Below, piece after piece: positions 1-3,795 of a DNA stretch of 5,589 nt (positions are counted from its first letter, which is position 1; each line of letters starts with the position of its first letter). The stretch comes from Hydrogenothermaceae bacterium (GTDB lineage Bacteria; Aquificota; Aquificia; Aquificales; Hydrogenothermaceae): assembly GCA_026984355.1 (NCBI GenBank), contig JALSSG010000009.1:1-5589 (forward strand), read 5' to 3'. The notes beneath the pieces are model-generated. The model saw only the letters and a list, made by a program, of their open reading frames with translations, was not told the DNA's origin and did no database searches. Both the position numbers and the translations under genes were made by a program.

Positions 1-1
1 T

Positions 2-100
2 TTTGATAAGTTTAAAGAAGAATTAAAGCAGGTTCATGGATTTGATATAACTGGGCACAGCGTAGAGGTATATGGCATATGCCCAGATTGTAAGTCTTAA
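2..100 (+). CDS. Fur/PerR-family metalloregulator, C-terminal fragment (5' end outside window)
   Basis: The frame is open from the left edge to a TAA at 98-100 and gives 32 residues. They read like the extreme C-terminus of a ferric-uptake-regulator-family repressor: a helix (FDKFKEELKQVHGF), then the strand DITGHSVEVYGICPDC and a short KS tail. The ITGH..E.YG.C..C pattern is typical of Fur, PerR and Zur proteins. The CPDC pair supplies half of the structural Cys4 zinc site; the partner CxxC would lie upstream of the window. The family binds AT-rich palindromic operators as a dimer and represses in response to metal or peroxide. The C-terminus alone cannot separate Fur, PerR and Zur; YGxCxxC is common in PerR-like members. 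The stop overlaps the stop of the convergent chemoreceptor gene by four bases. Family assignment is good; subfamily is open. Confidence 0.8.
   Translation, partial: FDKFKEELKQVHGFDITGHSVEVYGICPDCKS
51..86. repeat. Inverted repeat CTGGGCA...TGCCCAG inside the fur 3' end; possible weak bidirectional hairpin
   Basis: A perfect 7-bp GC-rich inverted repeat (51-57 and 80-86) encloses a 22-nt loop, in an otherwise AT-rich region. A separate perfect 10-bp palindrome, GGCATATGCC (74-83), overlaps the right arm and would compete with it. The structure lies just before the fur stop and just beyond the stop of the convergent chemoreceptor gene. It could therefore slow transcription from either side, but neither flank has a real T-run, so it is not a canonical intrinsic terminator. 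The right arm also encodes the conserved CPDC zinc motif, so part of the pattern may be protein-driven. Confidence 0.3.
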
Positions 101-1065
101 GTTATATCTCTCATTTCGTCTATAAAGTTCATGTTTCTTTCAAGTTCTTTTACAAGCTGAATTATAACTTTCTCTATATTTTCTACATTTTTTGATATCT
201 TCTCTGCAAGGTTTCTAACTTCATCAGCAACTATTGCGAAACCTCTACCATATTCTCCAGCTCTTGCTGCTTCTATAGAGGCGTTTAGGGCAAGTAGATT
301 TGTCTGATTTGCTATATCTTTTATGAGGTTTAGTATTTCTTTTACTGGTTCTATTTTTGATCTTAATTTTTCTGGTGATGAAAGTTCCATCATTTCTTTT
401 GCAAAGTTATCCCATGTGGCATCTTTCCATGTTGATAAATAGCCTATAACATTACCATCTTTGTCTACTAAAGCTGACCTGTAAGACTGTATTATGTATT
501 TTCCTACAGGTATGTTTGCATTTTTTTCTACTTTTCCTGGTTTTATGGATTTTAATATGTTTCTAATTTTATCTGGGTCTTTATGAAATTTATGTATAGA
601 TATTCCTTCTGGGTGTTCCCAGTCTATAGAAAAACCAAAAATATTGTTTATGTCTTCTCCTAACTTTTTTAAAAGTTCCTTTCCTTTTCTATTTACATAG
701 ATTAGTTCGTTTCCTTCTGTTCCAGATTTAAAATCTGGACTTGCAACAAAAACACCTTCTTCTTGTAAATTATCTAATATTTGTTGATATTTAAAGATTT
801 CGTTCTCATAAAACTTTTCTTTTTCTTTTATCTGGTTAATTTCTTTTTCTTTTTCTTCTATCTGTTTTTTTAGCTGTTGTATTAAGTTTTTATATTGGTT
901 TTCTAAATCTTTTATCTGCTTGTCTTTTTGCTTTATTATTTCTTCAATATGGTTCCCATTTCCATTCTTACTTACTTTCTTTTTTAGTTCTTGTTTTAAT
1001 TTTTCATTTTCCTCTTGAAGAAATTCTAGCTGGCTTTTGTACTTTTTACAGATAAGATTAATCAT
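97..1065 (-). CDS. Soluble PAS-domain chemoreceptor-like protein with a very short MCP signalling tip
   Basis: This 322-residue protein has no hydrophobic membrane segment and no HAMP domain, so it should be cytosolic. Residues ~5-95 are a charged, Lys/Glu/Gln-rich coiled coil. Residues ~95-218 resemble a PAS sensor (LIYVNRKGKELL early; DKDGNVIGYLSTWKDAT at the end), with a conspicuous IHKFHKDPDKIRNIL stretch at 157-171. Residues ~246-288 match the hairpin tip that binds CheA and CheW in methyl-accepting chemotaxis proteins: DIANQTNLLALNASIEAARA followed by GEYGRGFAIVADEVRNLAE. Glu265, Arg268 and Glu271 fall at the conserved tip positions. Only ~4 heptads precede the tip and ~5 follow it, so the usual methylation helices are missing. 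The likely role is cytosolic redox, gas or energy sensing fed to the Che array; the ligand is unknown. ATG 1063-1065 is preceded by a good Shine-Dalgarno sequence, AGAGGTG. The gene is divergent from the antiporter gene and overlaps fur tail-to-tail by 4 bp. Confidence 0.85.
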   Translation of the reverse strand: MINLICKKYKSQLEFLQEENEKLKQELKKKVSKNGNGNHIEEIIKQKDKQIKDLENQYKNLIQQLKKQIEEKEKEINQIKEKEKFYENEIFKYQQILDNLQEEGVFVASPDFKSGTEGNELIYVNRKGKELLKKLGEDINNIFGFSIDWEHPEGISIHKFHKDPDKIRNILKSIKPGKVEKNANIPVGKYIIQSYRSALVDKDGNVIGYLSTWKDATWDNFAKEMMELSSPEKLRSKIEPVKEILNLIKDIANQTNLLALNASIEAARAGEYGRGFAIVADEVRNLAEKISKNVENIEKVIIQLVKELERNMNFIDEMRDIT

Positions 1066-1069
1066 ATAG

Positions 1070-1076
1070 CACCTCT
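1070..1076 (-). promoter_or_regulatory. Ribosome binding site of the chemoreceptor gene
   Basis: Read on the minus strand, AGAGGTG lies four bases (CTAT) before the ATG at 1065-1063. It is a strong anti-16S match and fixes the start. Confidence 0.7.
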
Positions 1077-1093
1077 TTTATTGGGATTTACTT

Positions 1094-1121
1094 TTTATAT
1101 TTCGTAAATTATTAATTACAA
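1094..1121 (-). promoter_or_regulatory. Candidate sigma-70-type promoter for the chemoreceptor gene
   Basis: On the minus strand, TTGTAA (1121-1116) and TATAAA (1099-1094) are separated by 16 bp and lie about 30-55 bp upstream of the start codon. The -35 box matches consensus at only four of six bases, and the region is so AT-rich that chance matches are expected. Inference only. Confidence 0.3.
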
Positions 1122-1126
1122 ATTTA
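1105..1126. promoter_or_regulatory. Imperfect 22-bp dyad in the divergent intergenic region; possible operator
   Basis: TAAATT (1105-1110) and AATTTA (1121-1126) are inverted copies around a central palindrome TAATTA (1113-1118), all with one shared centre. The only mismatches are the two base pairs at 1111-1112 against 1119-1120. The dyad lies between the divergent chemoreceptor and antiporter genes and covers the candidate -35 region, where a repressor would act on both. Its AT-rich dyad character is compatible with Fur/PerR-type sites, but it does not match a canonical 7-1-7 Fur or PerR box. In 30% GC DNA such symmetry can arise by chance. Confidence 0.3.
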
Positions 1127-1143
1127 GTGATAGATTTTATAGA
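1116..1143 (+). promoter_or_regulatory. Weak candidate promoter for the antiporter-truA unit
   Basis: TTACAA (1116-1121) and TATAGA (1138-1143) are spaced by 16 bp, about 60 bp before the antiporter ATG. The -35 box matches only half of the consensus. The same hexamer read on the other strand is the candidate -35 of the chemoreceptor promoter. This is low-confidence pattern matching. Confidence 0.2.
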
Positions 1144-1187
1144 AGGTTTTAGATTTAATCCTGTAGAATTTTTAGAAAGGGAAAGAT

Positions 1188-1193
1188 AAAGGA
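1188..1193 (+). promoter_or_regulatory. Ribosome binding site of the antiporter gene
   Basis: AAAGGA ends nine bases before the ATG at 1203. It supports this start, which also places the first membrane helix immediately at the N-terminus as expected for CPA1 antiporters. Confidence 0.65.
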
Positions 1194-1202
1194 ATTTTAG
1201 GT

Positions 1203-3056
1203 ATGATAGAAGCTTTAGCAGTTATTCTGATAATAGTTTTACTTTCAAGACTTTTTGAGGAAATAACAGGTGTTCCTATTATTATTCCTGTTATAGTTCT
1301 TTCATTTTTATTTGGTTATTTCCTGCCGGAAATTTTTCATATAACACCTGAATTATTTGACGAAGTTTTGATAATGTTATTACCAATAATTTTATTTCCA
1401 GAAGTTATTAATTTTTCTGTAAAAGAGTTTAAAGATAATTTTGATTCTATATTTTACCTTGCGTTTTTAGGAGTTGCTTTAGAGATAGTCATTGGTGTGT
1501 TTATTATTTATTTCTTCTTTAACAATTATCATCTTTCAATTGGGGCTATTGCATGTTTACTTGCTCCGTTAATGGCTACTGATGCTATTACTGTAACAAG
1601 TATGGCAGGTAAATTTAATCTTCCTGAAAGATTACGTATAGTAGCTGAAGGGGAGAGTTTATTTAATGATGCTACTGCTATTATAGCTTTTTTCTTTATT
1701 GCTTTACCTTTATTTACAAAAGGTGATATAGGTATATTAGATGCCTCTGTTGTTTTAATCAAGGTATTTGTATTTTCTACTTTAATAGGAATTTCTGTGG
1801 CACTTATTGGATATATTTTACTAAAAACTTTGAGAGACCCTATTGAGCAATTTTCTGCTGCATATCTGGTAGCTATATTTGCTTTTCTTATTGCTGATAA
1901 ACTTCATTATTCTGGTATTCTGTCAATTCTTGTTTCTTTAATGTTTTTTAGAGTTCTTATAGATAAAGAAATAAGGAAAGGGTTTTTATTTCAGCAGGAA
2001 TTTCAAAGGGCTTTAGAACAATCTCAGGAAGAATGTAAACAAGATACGAAAAACATACTTTTAAGAATTATTGAAAAAATACAGCAGATTTTATTAAAGA
2101 TTCCTGCTTTGTCCAGTGTGACTTTTAGAACTTATAGGAAAGAGGCAATATACGTAGCTGTGTTTGCTAATGCTATTTTATTTACTTTAATAGCTCAGTT
2201 AGCTGACTTGGAGCTTTTTAAAAAGTACTGGATTGAAATAGCTGTTGTATTTATTTTAACTACTGTTATAAGGTTTTTACTTGTTTATGGACTTAAGTTC
2301 TTAAAGGGTTTTCCATTTAGATGGATAAATGCTCTTACTTTTTCTGGTATGAAAGGTGGCTTAGCTCTTATAATGATACATTCTCTTCCAGATAATTTTG
2401 TATATAAAGATATGTTTGAAACAATAGTTTTAGGTGTAGTGTTTTTATCTATTTTTATTTATACAGGAGTATTAATGGTTTATCTAAATATTCACAGAAA
2501 GGAGTTTAGCAAAGATAAATTAGAAGAGGAAATGTGCATACCTGAAGATATACTTTTAAAAGATTTGGAGGAAGTCATAGAAAAAGACCCTATTACCGGT
2601 ATATATAATAGGATTAAATTTGAGGAAATACTAAATTATGAGATACAAAGAGCATATAGATATAAAACCCCTCTTTCTTTAGTTCTTATAGAGTTTGTTA
2701 ACTATGAGGAGTTAAGAGAAAAACTTGGCGAGCAACAGTTAAACAATCTCCTTATACAATTAAGGGATATAGTAAAACAGGATGTATCAATTTTAGACCC
2801 TATTGGGAGAATTAGAGAAAATGTAGCTGCAATATTGACTATAAATAAAACTATTGAAGATGACCTTTCTGTAGTAAATAAAATAAAAAATGATTTTGAT
2901 AAGTTTGCACAGAATTTAGGTTTAGAGCTTAAAATGTGCTTTGCTATAGCATCTTATGTAGAGGGAGATACTCCAGATTTGCTAATTGAAAAAGCTGAAG
3001 ATGCACTTGAAAGAGCAAAAGTACGCAATTGTTCTGTAGTTGGTATAGCTATTTAG
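1203..3056 (+). CDS. NhaP-type (CPA1) Na+/H+ antiporter fused to a C-terminal degenerate GGDEF domain
   Basis: The protein has 617 residues. Residues 1-~430 form about 13 hydrophobic helices of a cation:proton antiporter, which exchanges cytosolic Na+ (or K+) for H+ across the inner membrane in pH and salt homeostasis. TM5 carries the ATDA motif (Asp127). TM6 carries GESLFNDA with the Asn155-Asp156 pair typical of electroneutral CPA1 antiporters. Arg357 lies in a late helix, and SGMKGGLAL (381-389) matches the conserved GxxGA-like helix. A charged ~60-residue segment (~253-312) separates the TM1-9 block from the last four helices, longer than I expect for this family. Residues ~456-617 have the GGDEF fold outline: DPITGIYNR (462-470), EIQRAYRYKTPLSLVLIE, and a C-terminal LLIEKAEDALERAK. 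The signature itself reads RENVA (538-542), and the RxxD inhibitory site reads SILD (529-532). Diguanylate cyclase activity is therefore not expected. The domain should face the cytosol and may gate transport or bind a partner or nucleotide. truA follows 13 bp downstream. Confidence 0.88.
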   Translation: MIEALAVILIIVLLSRLFEEITGVPIIIPVIVLSFLFGYFLPEIFHITPELFDEVLIMLLPIILFPEVINFSVKEFKDNFDSIFYLAFLGVALEIVIGVFIIYFFFNNYHLSIGAIACLLAPLMATDAITVTSMAGKFNLPERLRIVAEGESLFNDATAIIAFFFIALPLFTKGDIGILDASVVLIKVFVFSTLIGISVALIGYILLKTLRDPIEQFSAAYLVAIFAFLIADKLHYSGILSILVSLMFFRVLIDKEIRKGFLFQQEFQRALEQSQEECKQDTKNILLRIIEKIQQILLKIPALSSVTFRTYRKEAIYVAVFANAILFTLIAQLADLELFKKYWIEIAVVFILTTVIRFLLVYGLKFLKGFPFRWINALTFSGMKGGLALIMIHSLPDNFVYKDMFETIVLGVVFLSIFIYTGVLMVYLNIHRKEFSKDKLEEEMCIPEDILLKDLEEVIEKDPITGIYNRIKFEEILNYEIQRAYRYKTPLSLVLIEFVNYEELREKLGEQQLNNLLIQLRDIVKQDVSILDPIGRIRENVAAILTINKTIEDDLSVVNKIKNDFDKFAQNLGLELKMCFAIASYVEGDTPDLLIEKAEDALERAKVRNCSVVGIAI

Positions 3057-3062
3057 TATAAT
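3057..3062 (+). promoter_or_regulatory. Perfect TATAAT box seven bases upstream of truA; possible leaderless start
   Basis: TATAAT starts directly after the antiporter stop codon (3054-3056), and seven bases (3063-3069) separate it from the truA ATG at 3070. A transcript initiated here would begin at or next to the A of the ATG, i.e. leaderless. No convincing -35 box is seen at the right spacing and the base before TATAAT does not form an extended -10, so it may be a chance AT-rich string. Confidence 0.3.
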
Positions 3063-3069
3063 TATAAAT

Positions 3070-3795
3070 ATGATAAACTACAAGCTAACAATAAAATACA
3101 TAGGTACAAGATATCACGGTTGGCAAAGGCAGCCAAAACATATATCTATACAGCAGGTTATAGAAGAGCAATTAGAAAAGCTATTTAAACAAAAAATAAG
3201 GCTTATAGCTGCAGGTAGAACTGATGCTGGTGTTCATGCTTTAGGACAGGTAGCAAATTTTAAAGTAAATCACCACAGGAAACCTGAAACGATACTAAAT
3301 TTTCTTAATGCAAATCTTCCTAGAGATATATCTATAGTATCTGTAGAGGAAGTCCCTTTATATTTTAATGCAAGATTTAGTGCAAAAGGAAAAAGTTATC
3401 TATACAAAATTCATCAGTTTCCAGACCCTTTTTTGTACGGATTTAGCTGGTATATATCAAAGAAATTAGATATTCTTAAATTAAATCAGGCTCTTGAGAT
3501 TATAAAACAACATAAAAATCTTATCAGTCTTGCAAAAAAAGGAGATTATCTAAGAGAAGAAATTGATATAAGAGAAATACGGATTAAATACGATGGTGTA
3601 CACATTAACATTGAAATTTCTGCATCTCACTTTTTAAGAAATATGGTAAGAAAAATAGTGGCACACAGTGTTCATGTTGCTTTAGGAAGTCTTTCTTTAC
3701 AGCAGTTAGAGGAAATTATAAAAGCAAAAGACCCTGCAAAAGGCATATATACAGCACCACCAGAAGGTTTATATTTAAAGGAGGTTTATTATTAA
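3070..3795 (+). CDS. truA: tRNA pseudouridine(38-40) synthase TruA
   Basis: TruA isomerises uridines 38, 39 and 40 in the anticodon stem-loop of many tRNAs to pseudouridine; it is a cytosolic homodimer. The 241-residue product is close to the normal bacterial length. It has the N-terminal YKLTIKYIGTRYHGWQRQP block, followed by SIQQVIEEQLEKL. The catalytic motif is AAGRTDAGVHALGQVANF, with Asp52 as the nucleophile. Further family blocks are LNANLPRDISI, FNARFSAKGKSYLYKI, HFLRNMVRKIV near residue 190, and the terminal APPEGLYLKEVYY. The start is fixed by the conserved N-terminus, yet there is no Shine-Dalgarno sequence in the 13-bp gap after the antiporter gene. Translation is thus probably by reinitiation after the upstream stop or from a leaderless mRNA. 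The TAA stop overlaps the stop of the convergent transglutaminase gene by four bases. Confidence 0.96.
   Translation: MINYKLTIKYIGTRYHGWQRQPKHISIQQVIEEQLEKLFKQKIRLIAAGRTDAGVHALGQVANFKVNHHRKPETILNFLNANLPRDISIVSVEEVPLYFNARFSAKGKSYLYKIHQFPDPFLYGFSWYISKKLDILKLNQALEIIKQHKNLISLAKKGDYLREEIDIREIRIKYDGVHINIEISASHFLRNMVRKIVAHSVHVALGSLSLQQLEEIIKAKDPAKGIYTAPPEGLYLKEVYY

Noticed and set aside
780..1060. Low-complexity TTTTTCTTTT-rich stretch, looking like a simple repeat
   Set aside because: It is the antisense of Lys/Glu codons in the chemoreceptor coiled coil and has no regular repeat unit; no CRISPR-like or tandem structure is present.
1529..1762. Minus-strand open frame of 77 codons inside the antiporter gene
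   Set aside because: It is antisense to the conserved ATDA and FNDA motifs of a clear antiporter gene, has no recognisable protein features, and is a shadow of the real frame.
3777..3784. Perfect Shine-Dalgarno string AAAGGAGG near the end of truA
   Set aside because: It encodes the conserved KEV of the truA C-terminal LKEVYY block, and no start codon with an open frame follows at suitable spacing; the next gene is on the other strand.
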